A stretch of DNA of 14,996 bases from a bacterium. Lineage in GTDB: Bacteria; Hydrogenedentota; Hydrogenedentia; Hydrogenedentiales; SLHB01. Position 1 is the first letter of the stretch, and each line of letters starts with the position of its first letter. Below, piece after piece: positions 7,616-14,996 of the stretch. The stretch spans positions 1 through 14,996 of the forward strand of contig JAAEQP010000117.1 of assembly GCA_024231375.1 (NCBI GenBank). The letters are read 5' to 3'. Below the pieces are notes generated by a model. It had not been told where the DNA came from. It worked only from the letters and a program-made list of their open reading frames with translations, and searched no databases. Position numbers and translations under genes: made by a program.

Positions 7616-8998
7616 GTGGTCGATCTCGAAAAGCACTCCGAAGCAATCCTCACCCGCGCACTGGCGAACGGCGGCGGGCTCGCGGAAATCTATCTTGAGG
7701 AACGGGCCACATCCCGCCTCGGCCTCGAGCAGGACAAACTCGAAAAGGTCATCACTGGCACCGAAGCGGGCGCAGGCATTCGCATCCTCACCGGCGAGCG
7801 TACCCTATACGCCCACACCAACGACGTTTCCCTTGACGGGCTGCTACGCCTCGCGGACACGGTGGCTGGCGGCGCAAATGAAGCGCAGGGCGACTACCGA
7901 TTCGACTACGCGCCTGAACGGTTCGCCACGCCCGTGAAACAACCGGCCGCCGCGGTGTCCACCCCGCGCAAGGTCGATTTGGTCCATGCGGCCAACAAAG
8001 CGGCGCGCGCCTACGATCCACGCATTGTCCAGGTCTCGGTATTCTATGGCGACGCCGCGCGTCGGGCCGTGATCGCCAATTCGGAAGGCCGGTACGTCGA
8101 GGACGCACGGTCCCAAGTGATCTTCATGGTGCAGGTCGTGGGCGCCGACGACGGCGTCATCCAGACCGGCCGCCATTTCTGTGGCGGGGCCATGGGGTTC
8201 GAGTTGTTCGACGACAACGACCCCGAGGACGTGGCGCGCGAGGCCGCGCGGCAAGCCAGTCTCATGCTCGACGCCGATCCCGCTCCCGCGGGCCGTATGC
8301 CCGTGGTCCTCAGCAGTGAAGCCGGCGGCACCATGATTCACGAAGCCGTCGGACACGGGCTGGAAGCGGACCTTGTGGACAAAGGCATGTCCAAGTTTGG
8401 CGGTCGGATTGGCGAGATGGTCGCCGTCGAGGCCGTGACCGTCGTTGACGACGGCACCATTCCCGGCAAACGCGGCACGTGCGCCGTGGACGACGAAGGC
8501 ACCCCCATGCAGCGCACGGTGCTCATCGACCAAGGCCGTCTCATGGGGTACATGAACGACCTGCAGACCGCACGGAAGCTGGGTCACACCGCGACCGGAA
8601 ACGGCCGACGCGAATCGTACCAGTGCAAGCCGATTCCGCGCATGACGAACACCCTTATCCTGTCCGGTACGGATGACCCTGCCGAGATCCTGGCGAACAC
8701 GCCGGACGGGCTCTATGTGCGGAAGATGGGCGGCGGACAGGTGAACACCCTGAACGGCGACTATGTGTTCGAGGCCTCCGAGGCCTACATCATCAAGAAC
8801 GGCGAACCGCACACGCCCGTACGTGGCGCGACGCTTGTCGGCAACGGGCCGGACACGCTCATGTCCATCGAAGCGGTGGGCAATGATCTAGGATTCACAT
8901 TGGGCACCTGCGGCAAGGGCGGTCAGGGAGCGCCTGTCAGTGACGCGCAGCCCACCTTACGCATTCGGGAACTGACCATAGGGGGTACCAACGGATGA
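7616..8998 (+). CDS. tldD: TldD-family metalloprotease
   Basis: 460 residues from GTG 7616, chosen because AGGAG lies 8 bp upstream; GTG 7571 would add 15 residues without a ribosome site. The E. coli TldD protein is 481 residues, so this is full length. TldD marks include the N-terminal domain (EIYLEERATSRLGLEQDKLE, GAGIRILTGERTLYA), the metal-binding HExxxH motif at 242-247 in GGTMIHEAVGHGLEADL, YMNDLQTARKLG, and the C-terminal GTCGKGGQGAPVSDAQPTLRI. TldD normally works with TldE (PmbA) as a zinc protease that threads and cleaves unfolded peptides. In E. coli it matures microcin B17 and degrades CcdA. No TldE gene is in this window. The stop overlaps the start of a lipoprotein gene by 4 bp, so the two are translationally coupled. 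Confidence 0.95.
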   Translation: MVDLEKHSEAILTRALANGGGLAEIYLEERATSRLGLEQDKLEKVITGTEAGAGIRILTGERTLYAHTNDVSLDGLLRLADTVAGGANEAQGDYRFDYAPERFATPVKQPAAAVSTPRKVDLVHAANKAARAYDPRIVQVSVFYGDAARRAVIANSEGRYVEDARSQVIFMVQVVGADDGVIQTGRHFCGGAMGFELFDDNDPEDVAREAARQASLMLDADPAPAGRMPVVLSSEAGGTMIHEAVGHGLEADLVDKGMSKFGGRIGEMVAVEAVTVVDDGTIPGKRGTCAVDDEGTPMQRTVLIDQGRLMGYMNDLQTARKLGHTATGNGRRESYQCKPIPRMTNTLILSGTDDPAEILANTPDGLYVRKMGGGQVNTLNGDYVFEASEAYIIKNGEPHTPVRGATLVGNGPDTLMSIEAVGNDLGFTLGTCGKGGQGAPVSDAQPTLRIRELTIGGTNG

Positions 8999-10017
8999 CA
9001 CGTCGGAACTGGGTGTGGGCGTTGGCGATTGGCGCGGTACTGACGGGATGTACGAGCGAGAAGGCACCGGTGGAGGTGCCGGTGGAGTGGAACGCGCTAC
9101 GCGGCGATGCCATCCCCGCGGCCACCCGAGACGCGGTTCATGCCGCCAATGAACGCCTGCTGAAGTGCATCGAGACCAAGGATGCGCCCGGCGCGCTGAG
9201 CCTGTTCGCCAAGGCCATGCAGGAACAGGAAGGCTTCGCGGGCCAGGTCGAGTCTATGCTGAACCAGTTCGCTCAACTTCTGGGGACCACGGAGTTCAGC
9301 CCGGGATACGAATGCTACGTCTCCTTCACACCCGAATCAGGAAGCGCCGCCGCCATTTCCGTGCCGTCCGGCGCCGAGCCTCCCTTCACCGTCGACCTTC
9401 CTCCCGTGCCGGGGGACAAGTTCGTGTCGCTGCTTGAATCAGAGAATGGAACCCTCGTCGCCTTGATCTACGCGCTGCAGGATGGCGAATGGAGCATCGC
9501 CAAGATGCACGCCGGCATCATGCGTATGGGAGGCAAGACCGCCCCCGAATGGGTCGACGAGGCGCGCGATCTGCTGGCGGCAAACAAGCTGTTCCCCGCA
9601 AATTTCCGCATGCAATTCGCGGCTCAGTGCATCGAGCCCGCACCCTTCATCCGGTTCGACGGCATCGCCGCCATGCAAGCGCTGGCCCAAGATGTCGTTG
9701 GACGTCTCGACACAACCTACGCCTTCCCGCACGCCGTGGACGGTGTGGCAGGCGTCCAGCAGTTGTACCGGCTCGACGCCCAGGCTTCGCGGGGGGGGCT
9801 CGTGCTTCTCGTGGGGCACGTCACTGCCGTTTCCCTCGACGACGAAGCGGCACTGCGCACGCAGTGCGAGGCGCTGTTGCCCAAGATGCAGGAGCTGTAC
9901 CCCGGCTTGACCGAAGGCTTCAATCAGGCGCTATTCACAATCTTCGCCGAACCGCCGACGGACCGCGCGAAGACATACGACACCAAACAGATCGTTCTTC
10001 CGCTGGGTGAAGAGTAG
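8995..10017 (+). CDS. Putative lipoprotein, unknown function, coupled to tldD
   Basis: 340 residues. The N-terminus is a lipoprotein signal: basic TRRN, hydrophobic WVWALAIGAV, then lipobox LTGC with C19 as the lipid site. No aspartate follows at +2, so outer-membrane sorting is likely in a Gram-negative cell. The mature part is mixed alpha/beta. It has a helical stretch at about 45-95 (ATRDAVHAANERLLKCIETK, FAKAMQEQEGFAGQVESMLN), a beta-rich middle (YVSFTPESGS, FVSLLESENGTLVALIYALQ) and a C-terminal block with LYRLDAQASRGGLVLLVGHV. No domain family is recognised. The ATG overlaps the tldD stop (ATGA), with a GGGGG-rich ribosome site 9 bp upstream. The gene carries a run of eight G at 9791-9798, and the frame is intact across it. 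The coupling suggests a shared role with TldD or a substrate relationship, which is inference. Confidence 0.85.
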   Translation: MTRRNWVWALAIGAVLTGCTSEKAPVEVPVEWNALRGDAIPAATRDAVHAANERLLKCIETKDAPGALSLFAKAMQEQEGFAGQVESMLNQFAQLLGTTEFSPGYECYVSFTPESGSAAAISVPSGAEPPFTVDLPPVPGDKFVSLLESENGTLVALIYALQDGEWSIAKMHAGIMRMGGKTAPEWVDEARDLLAANKLFPANFRMQFAAQCIEPAPFIRFDGIAAMQALAQDVVGRLDTTYAFPHAVDGVAGVQQLYRLDAQASRGGLVLLVGHVTAVSLDDEAALRTQCEALLPKMQELYPGLTEGFNQALFTIFAEPPTDRAKTYDTKQIVLPLGEE

Positions 10018-10069
10018 AGGCGCTCTTCCGCGTTCTGAATAGCCAATCCCGCCCCAACTGCCCCCACTC

Positions 10070-10909
10070 TCAGTCCCGTTGGGCCTTCTCTCTGCGAAGG
10101 GCGACGGGAGAACGCCTGTAGTGTCGTTTGAACGCCGTAGAAAAGCTGAAGGCATCGGAGTAGCCGACACGCTCTGCAATGTGTTCCATCGGGAGCGTTG
10201 TGCCCCGAAGCAACTGCGCGGCGTGGCGCAGGCGCAAATGCCTCACTTGCTGCATCGGACTTCGACCGGTTTCGCGAACGGATACCTGACGGAGCTTCTC
10301 TCTTCCTATGCGGCAATATTCCGCAAGAGTGGAAAGTGTCCATGGGTGTGCAAGATTGTTTGCTACGGAAGCCCATAGAGATTCCAACTCATACGTGGTT
10401 GTCTCGGACCTGACCAAGTCGCAGGCGTGGAACGTGACCAGTTCGCCCAGGCAGCGGATGACGGTGCGTCGACCGAGGGCGATGGATTCGGAATACAGCC
10501 GGCCGAAGGCCCAGTGAAAGTCCTCGAACGGCCGACCCGGCAGTATGTAAGGCTCTGATTGTTCGAAATGTGCGGGACATGAGGAGTCACCGAAGAAGCG
10601 CACAAAGAGAAAACTCCATTGCTCCTTCCTCGTCTTGTTGTAGCGCCATCCCCATCGTGCACCCGGCGGACAGGCGTAGGCGGTACCCCGCGATGAGGGC
10701 ACCCAACGTCCTTTCACGTATACATTTCCCTCTCCGCCAATGGTTACGTGGACATGCCCGAACGCTTCATCGCCAGGATCGGATCGCGCGGTACGCGGCC
10801 CGTGAACACGCGTGAGCCCCGTACTCATTATCCCCAACGCACGCAGTTCGGGATGGTCCTCAGAGAACACCCGGGCTTCAGTAAGATTTGGCCATATCAG
10901 GTCGCGCAT
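10070..10909 (-). CDS. AraC-family transcriptional regulator
   Basis: 279 residues from ATG 10909. The N-terminal part (about 30-170) is a cupin-like ligand-binding domain (GHVHVTIGGEGNVYVKGRWV, GTAYACPPGARWGWRYNKTR). Residues about 194-275 are the AraC DNA-binding domain with both helix-turn-helix units: WTLSTLAEYCRIGREKLRQV, then MEHIAERVGYSDAFSFSTAF with the closing FKRHYRRSPVALRRE. The frame stays open to ATG 11005 (311 residues), with other ATGs at 10975 and 10966. The later start is preferred because a good -35/-10 pair lies at 10993-10965, inside the longer version, and because 279 residues is normal for the family. No start has a strong Shine-Dalgarno. It is divergent from the pseudopilin gene and converges on the lipoprotein gene with 52 bp between stops. 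It likely controls the neighbouring sugar-use genes (inference). Confidence 0.9.
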   Translation of the reverse strand: MRDLIWPNLTEARVFSEDHPELRALGIMSTGLTRVHGPRTARSDPGDEAFGHVHVTIGGEGNVYVKGRWVPSSRGTAYACPPGARWGWRYNKTRKEQWSFLFVRFFGDSSCPAHFEQSEPYILPGRPFEDFHWAFGRLYSESIALGRRTVIRCLGELVTFHACDLVRSETTTYELESLWASVANNLAHPWTLSTLAEYCRIGREKLRQVSVRETGRSPMQQVRHLRLRHAAQLLRGTTLPMEHIAERVGYSDAFSFSTAFKRHYRRSPVALRREKAQRD

Positions 10910-10964
10910 ATTCGTGGCATTTCGCAAAGGTAAGAAAGCAGGCTGGACATTCCATTTCCTCGCC

Positions 10965-10993
10965 ATTATCCCCATAATTCCCCAAGAAAGCAA
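10965..10993 (-). promoter_or_regulatory. Candidate promoter of the AraC-family regulator
   Basis: On the minus strand, TTGCTT (10993-10988), a 17-bp spacer and GATAAT (10970-10965) give a good sigma70-like match. Transcription would start near 10958, 49 bases before ATG 10909. The site overlaps a palindromic element at its -35 end, suggesting repression or autoregulation. Seen by eye only. Confidence 0.45.
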
Positions 10994-11003
10994 ATCGTTT
11001 CGC
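10990..11003. promoter_or_regulatory. Imperfect palindrome, possible operator in the divergent promoter region
   Basis: GCAAATCGTTTCGC is 10/14 self-complementary around a central CG, with the AAnCGnTT core seen in LacI-type operators. It sits on the -35 of the AraC-gene promoter, in the gap shared with the pseudopilin gene. AraC proteins usually bind direct repeats; the gap also has AAGAAAGCA at 10932-10940 and 10984-10992, 52 bp apart. Which protein binds is unknown. Confidence 0.25.
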
Positions 11004-11083
11004 ATTCACGGGCCCCGCCCTATTCCATGGCAGAAAGAGCATGGGGGCCGGCCAGGCGAGACAACCAAAAAAGGGATGCCATC

Positions 11084-11964
11084 ATGATACGTGAAAAGGG
11101 TTCACACTCATCGAACTGCTGGTGGTGATTGCCATCATCGGGATCTTGGCGGCGATTCTGTTGCCGGCATTGGCGCGTGCGCGCGAAGCGGCCCGGCGTG
11201 CGAGCTGTCAGAACAATCTGAAGCAGATGGGCATCGTGTTTAAGATGTATGCGAACGAAGCGAAGGGAGAACTCTTCCCTCCCATGAAACGCTTCGACTG
11301 TGATGCGGACGGGACCAATGTCACGAAGTTCGGTGACCTATGGCCCGCGCCCTGCGGGCTTGCTGTCTATCCCGAGTATCTCACCGATGTCTCGGTGTTG
11401 TCATGCCCATCCGACACCGATAGCGGTACGCTGTCTGTCCTTGAGGGGCGCTGGAACCAGAACCACGATCCGGGTCAGCCTATCCTGCCGTGCCTTATCT
11501 CGACCGCGTCGTACTCGTACTATGCATGGACGCTCTCGGATGACATCATGTGGCAGCCGGGCACGGATGTGAATGCCACACCCTTCGATTGGATGGCGAA
11601 CGCCAGCCTTGATTTCATTTCGGGGATGTCCGCTCTGCTGGACGACTTCACGGATTGGGGCTCCGGGGGGAACGATGGCTCGTTCCACGACAGTGACGTC
11701 AGCCAAGGTTCGATGACCGCCTTCCGGCTCCGCGAAGGAATCGAGCGATTCTTCATTTCCGACATCAACAATCCCGCGGCGACCGCCAAAGCGCAGAGTG
11801 ACGTCTTCATCATGTTTGACGAAGTCAACGCCCAGACCGTAAAAGACTTCAACCACGTTCCGGGTGGCTGCAATGTTCTCTTCATGGACGGCCATGTTGC
11901 CTTCAGCCGCTACCCGAGCGAGACGCCGGCATCAGTGGCCTTCGCGGAATTTGCCAGCTTCTAG
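11084..11964 (+). CDS. DUF1559-type pseudopilin (H-X-DG family), leader frameshifted by a 1-bp deletion
   Basis: The intended product is about 293 residues: leader MIREKG, prepilin cleavage site before [20 protein letters not shown] with Glu at +5, then [15 protein letters not shown] and a globular part ending in [17 protein letters not shown] (10 residues between H and DG; the family name counts 9). This is the DUF1559 / H-X9-DG pseudopilin family, abundant in PVC and Hydrogenedentota genomes and presumed to be a surface or periplasmic protein assembled by type IV pilus-like machinery. ATG 11084 has AAGGGA 7 bp upstream, but its frame reads into TGA at 11123. The FTLIELL frame opens only after a TGA at 11092. 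Restoring one A in the A4 run (11094-11097) rejoins the parts perfectly. Without this, only GTG 11122 or GTG 11125 could start, without the cleavage site. It may be a sequencing error or true inactivation. It is divergent from the AraC gene. Confidence 0.85.
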
Positions 11965-12079
11965 ACGGGAGGCTGCCGCGCTATGGCAATGGCCGCGTCG
12001 AGTATCCGTCCGAAAGGGCGCGGCCGGCCTGACTTGGGTAGGCCCACCCGAGCCGGGCGTGTGGAACTAGAACTCTGAC

Positions 12080-12121
12080 GGGTTGGCCGGGTGCACTTCT
12101 TGGTGATCGCCCGGCCAACCC
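12080..12121 (+). terminator. Strong hairpin downstream of the pseudopilin gene (terminator-like)
   Basis: A perfect 12-bp inverted repeat GGGTTGGCCGGG (12080-12091) / CCCGGCCAACCC (12110-12121) has an 18-base loop. It is followed by TCTTCC rather than a long T run. It lies about 115 bp after the pseudopilin stop and before the symporter promoter, so it probably insulates the two transcripts. A weaker 7-bp stem (12033-12039 / 12046-12052, one G-T pair) precedes it. Confidence 0.6.
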
Positions 12122-12181
12122 TCTTCCGGGAACTCCCGCGTGTGCGGTGCCTTTCAGTCAGCATCGGCGCACGCACGTTTC

Positions 12182-12190
12182 TGGTATGAT
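12182..12190 (+). promoter_or_regulatory. Candidate extended -10 promoter of the symporter operon
   Basis: TGGTATGAT is an extended -10 element (TGnTATGAT). There is no good -35 at 16-18 bp, as is usual for extended -10 promoters. Transcription would start near 12197, leaving about 50 bases before the TTG start at 12250. Confidence 0.4.
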
Positions 12191-12249
12191 GGCCGGGGCC
12201 GTTCAGGCCCATGGACATGCGAGCCAACAACGCGAGAGGAGTATACGTT

Positions 12250-14019
12250 TTGCACCCGGTTGACTGGATTATCGTTGCAGGATACGTGGCCATCGCACTG
12301 GCCATCGGCGCGGCCTTCACGAAGAAGGCCAGCGCGAGTAAGGAAGACTACTTCCTCGCGGGGCGCACTCTGGGGTGGTTCGTGGCGGGCACGTCGATCG
12401 TGGCCACCACATTCTCGGCCGACACGCCCGTATTCGTCGCCGGCATGACCCGCACCACGGGCATTCACTACAACTGGTTCTGGTGGTCGGGGCTCATCGG
12501 GCAGGTGGCGACCGTCTTCTTCTTCGCGCGCCTATGGCGGCGTAGCGGCGTGGTGACCGACATCGAGTTTCTTGTCAAACGATACGACAAGGGTGTCGAA
12601 ACCCACGTCCTTCGCGTGTTCAAGGTCCTCTTCGAGGGCATCTTCATGAACTGTTGCGTCATGGCTTCGGTGACCCTGGCCATGGCGAAAATCTTCACCG
12701 TGGTCCTCGGCCTTTCCGATGCGCCCCTGTTCGTGCTTCCCGTGCTCGGCAACGTGACGTCAACCGGCCTTCTTCTTTGCGTGCTGGGGTCGGCCGCCGT
12801 CATCTACTCGGCCCTGTCGGGCCTGTATGGCGTGGTCTACACCGACCTCGTGCAGTTCGCACTCGCCATGATCGGCTCCATCGCCCTGGCCATCATCGTA
12901 TACGTAGACATTTCCAAAGGCCCCGGTCTCCATGCAAATCTGGAAGCGGCGCCGGAGTTCAAGAACGCCCTTCTCGATTTCATGCCGAGCATGAGCAACT
13001 TCAACCTGGGCACGTTCACCTTTGTCGTTTTCATTGCGGTGGCGTGGTGGTCGGCCGCGCCGGGTAGCGGCTACGCCGTGCAGCGCATCCTGTCGACGAA
13101 GAGCGAGAAGGACTCCTTTCTGGCCTTTTTGTGGTACACGGTCTGTCACTATCTCATCCGCCCGTGGCCCTGGATCATCGTGGGCATCTGTTCCCTCTAT
13201 TACTTCCCCACGCTGGTGGATAGCGAATCCGCGTTTCCGTCCATGATCGCCCAGTTCCTCCCCAAGGGCCTCAAGGGCATCATGGTGGCGTCGCTGCTGG
13301 CGGCATTCATGAGCACCCTCGACACCCATCTCAACTGGGGTGTTTCCTACCTGGTCAACGACCTCTACGAACCCTACGTGCATCCCGGCGCGAAGCCCCA
13401 CCACTACGTGGTCGTGTCGCGTGTCTGCATGGTGCTGCTGACCATGGCGGCCTTGATTATCACGACACAACTCACCTCCATTCTCGAGATGTACAAGCTC
13501 CTGGGCCTGTTCTGGGGCGGTATCGGCACGGTACTCATCGCACGCTGGTTCTGGTGGCGGGTGAACGCCTGGTCGGAGATCACGGCCATCGCCGTATCGC
13601 TCGTCGTCGGCATTTCCGCGGCGATCTTCCTGGCGGATTCGCGATTCGACGGGGCCGACCTCCTCGGCGTACGGATTATCCTGACCCTGAGCGCATCGCT
13701 GGTGTCGTGGGTCGTCGTTACGTTTCTGACCTCGTCCAAGCCGACCGCTCAAACCGAGGCCTTCTACCGTCAATTGAAGGTGGGCGGTCCGGGTTGGGCG
13801 CGGCTGCGGAAGCAAACAGGCGTGGAGCCTGCGTCGGGCGACCTCAGCCGTGCCGCCGCTGGGTGGGTTCTTACTTCCGCGCTCTTGCTCGCGCTGCTCG
13901 TCGGCACGGGCAAGTTCCTGTTCCACGACTGGATGGGCGGGGCCATCTGCGTGGCCGTCGCTGTTGTGTCCGGGCTTGCCCTCAAACAGGTGCTCGCCAA
14001 GTTCAGTTTGTCCGATTAA
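12250..14019 (+). CDS. Sodium:solute symporter (SSS family)
   Basis: 589 residues and strongly hydrophobic, with about 13 or more membrane segments. SSS-family marks are the start HPVDWIIVAGYVAIALAIGA, the signature DYFLAGRTLGWFVAGTSIVA followed by TTFSADTP, and, from residue 336, LPKGLKGIMVASLLAAFMST followed by LDTHLNWGVSYLVNDLYEPYV. The family couples Na+ entry to uptake of sugars, sugar acids, nucleosides or other small solutes; which one here is not readable. The start is TTG 12250, chosen because GAGAGGAG lies 8 bp upstream and because the protein then begins just before the first helix. ATG 12211 in the same frame (602 residues) has no ribosome site. A secreted glycosidase-like gene starts 27 bp after the stop, so the pair probably releases and imports the same substrate. 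Confidence 0.92.
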   Translation: MHPVDWIIVAGYVAIALAIGAAFTKKASASKEDYFLAGRTLGWFVAGTSIVATTFSADTPVFVAGMTRTTGIHYNWFWWSGLIGQVATVFFFARLWRRSGVVTDIEFLVKRYDKGVETHVLRVFKVLFEGIFMNCCVMASVTLAMAKIFTVVLGLSDAPLFVLPVLGNVTSTGLLLCVLGSAAVIYSALSGLYGVVYTDLVQFALAMIGSIALAIIVYVDISKGPGLHANLEAAPEFKNALLDFMPSMSNFNLGTFTFVVFIAVAWWSAAPGSGYAVQRILSTKSEKDSFLAFLWYTVCHYLIRPWPWIIVGICSLYYFPTLVDSESAFPSMIAQFLPKGLKGIMVASLLAAFMSTLDTHLNWGVSYLVNDLYEPYVHPGAKPHHYVVVSRVCMVLLTMAALIITTQLTSILEMYKLLGLFWGGIGTVLIARWFWWRVNAWSEITAIAVSLVVGISAAIFLADSRFDGADLLGVRIILTLSASLVSWVVVTFLTSSKPTAQTEAFYRQLKVGGPGWARLRKQTGVEPASGDLSRAAAGWVLTSALLLALLVGTGKFLFHDWMGGAICVAVAVVSGLALKQVLAKFSLSD

Positions 14020-14046
14020 CGTGTACCATTCCGGGAGAATGATGTG

Positions 14047-14996
14047 ATGAACGCTACCTCTATTCTCGTTTGCGCCGCGCTGGTTGGCGCGAGTGCGAGC
14101 GCCCTTGCCGAGGCCATTGTTGAAACCAACGATTTGCGGCTTGCGGTGAGCGATAGCGGACAGGTCGTCAGCCTGTTCGATCTGGCCAATCAGGTGGAGT
14201 ATTGCGCCAAAGACCAGCCTGCCGCGCTGCTGCGCGTCCGGTGTGGCGGCGAGATGCACGCGCCTTCAGCCATGGCCTGGGACGCCGCCAAGGGCGAGAT
14301 GGTCCTGAAATACGAACCTGCCGGCGTTGAGGCGGTGCTTCACGTAACGGTCAAGCCGAACCATCTCGTTCTCGAACTCGTGCGCGTGACGCCGCTGGAG
14401 AAGGTCGATCTCGTGGAGTGGGGCCCCATCCCCACTACCGTCAAGGAAAGCGTCGGAGATTTCGTGGGTGTCGTGAAGAACGACGCCTACGCCCTGGGTA
14501 TCCAAGGACTCAATGTGAAGACCATGGGCGGTTTCCTGGTGAAGGAGGAGGGAATCGACTTGTCCCGAGGCCAGACCGCGAAGGCAATGGAGTGGGGGAG
14601 CACGCTGCAGGCCTACTCCCGCGACCGCTCGCACCCGCGCAGTGTGGATGTGTGGAACGGTAACTTCCCGGGCATGCCTGTCCCCCCGATAGACGGCGAA
14701 ACCGTGGAAGGCTCGAAGATAGCCCTGTTCGGGTGTGCCGCGGACAAGGCGCTTGAGCGCATCGGCGCGATTGAAGTCGCGGAAGAACTGCCCCATCCGG
14801 AATTCGACGGCGTATGGCACAAGATGACGCGCGAAGGAGGCCGGTCGTACCTCATCGCTCCCTTCTCCGAAGACACTGTGGACGAGATGCTGGCCTTCGC
14901 GAAACGGGCCAATCTCGCCAGCTTGTATCACGGCGGCCCGTTCGCAAGTTGGGGGCACTACGAACTCAACCCGCGCGAGTTCCCGAACGGGAGCGA
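14047..14996 (+). CDS. Secreted glycosidase-like protein, N-terminal part (runs off the window)
   Basis: The frame is open from ATG 14047 to the right edge (316 codons). The N-terminus is a signal peptide (SILVCAALVGASASALA, cut near residue 21). Residues about 23-250 are a beta-sandwich typical of the front of large glycosidases (VETNDLRLAVSDSGQVVSLF, VEAVLHVTVKPNHLVLELV). The barrel seems to start near 265 (YLIAPFSEDTVDEMLAFAKR, NLASLYHGGPFASWGHYELN, PREFPNGS), similar in style to alpha-galactosidase-like TIM barrels, but the catalytic residues lie beyond the window. GGGAG sits 9 bp before the start. It is the second gene of the symporter operon, 27 bp downstream. The family and substrate are open. 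The reverse-strand frame over this gene is a shadow. Confidence 0.82.
   Translation, partial: MNATSILVCAALVGASASALAEAIVETNDLRLAVSDSGQVVSLFDLANQVEYCAKDQPAALLRVRCGGEMHAPSAMAWDAAKGEMVLKYEPAGVEAVLHVTVKPNHLVLELVRVTPLEKVDLVEWGPIPTTVKESVGDFVGVVKNDAYALGIQGLNVKTMGGFLVKEEGIDLSRGQTAKAMEWGSTLQAYSRDRSHPRSVDVWNGNFPGMPVPPIDGETVEGSKIALFGCAADKALERIGAIEVAEELPHPEFDGVWHKMTREGGRSYLIAPFSEDTVDEMLAFAKRANLASLYHGGPFASWGHYELNPREFPNGS

Noticed and set aside
7844..8812. 322-codon minus-strand open frame inside tldD
   Set aside because: It mirrors TldD codons; no ribosome site or recognisable motif.
12760..14259. 499-codon minus-strand open frame across the symporter and next gene
   Set aside because: It is an antisense shadow of a strongly supported membrane transporter, highly charged and of low complexity, and it spans two plus-strand genes.

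Overview
This GC-rich, gene-dense window appears to come from a free-living Gram-negative bacterium. The best guess is the PVC / Hydrogenedentota (candidate division) area. That placement is inferred from gene content: a DUF1559-type pseudopilin with an H-X(9-10)-DG motif, a DUF4091 (GH123-like) remnant, very large secreted glycosidase-like proteins, and an SSS-family symporter placed next to one. No rRNA or other phylogenetic marker is present, so the assignment is tentative.

Region 1 (1-2803, minus strand) is a three-gene cytoplasmic signalling operon, transcribed right to left. A soluble GAF-like sensor histidine kinase comes first. Its stop overlaps the start of an Rcp1-type single-domain response regulator. 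After 46 bp comes a REC/GAF-like/PAS protein that runs off the left edge. The two larger proteins share a sensor domain that is about three-quarters identical in protein and locally about 93% identical in DNA, so it is a fairly recent duplication or has been homogenised by gene conversion.

Region 2 (2804-7116) begins with a 340-bp gap and a 5'-truncated DUF4091 remnant (3144-3608). An intact 1123-residue secreted protein follows. It has N-terminal beta-rich domains, a TIM-barrel glycosidase-like core with a DE pair and a CxCxxC motif, and a GATase-like (beta-galactosidase trimerisation-type) domain. A short GC-rich hairpin of REP-like character lies just after it.

Region 3 (7229-10017) holds a small two-helix membrane protein, a TldD-family metalloprotease with the HExxxH motif, and an unrecognised lipoprotein that overlaps tldD by 4 bp. 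No TldE/PmbA partner is visible.

Region 4 (10070-14996) looks like a carbohydrate-utilisation locus. It has an AraC-family regulator (minus), a divergent DUF1559 pseudopilin gene whose leader is broken by a 1-bp deletion, a strong hairpin, an SSS-family sodium:solute symporter starting at TTG, and, 27 bp later, the 5' part of another secreted glycosidase-like gene cut by the right edge. The suggested working unit is sensing (AraC), surface contact or binding (pseudopilin), hydrolysis (secreted enzyme) and uptake (symporter). This is inference from gene order; no substrate can be read from the sequence.

No tRNA, rRNA, CRISPR array or complete insertion sequence was seen.
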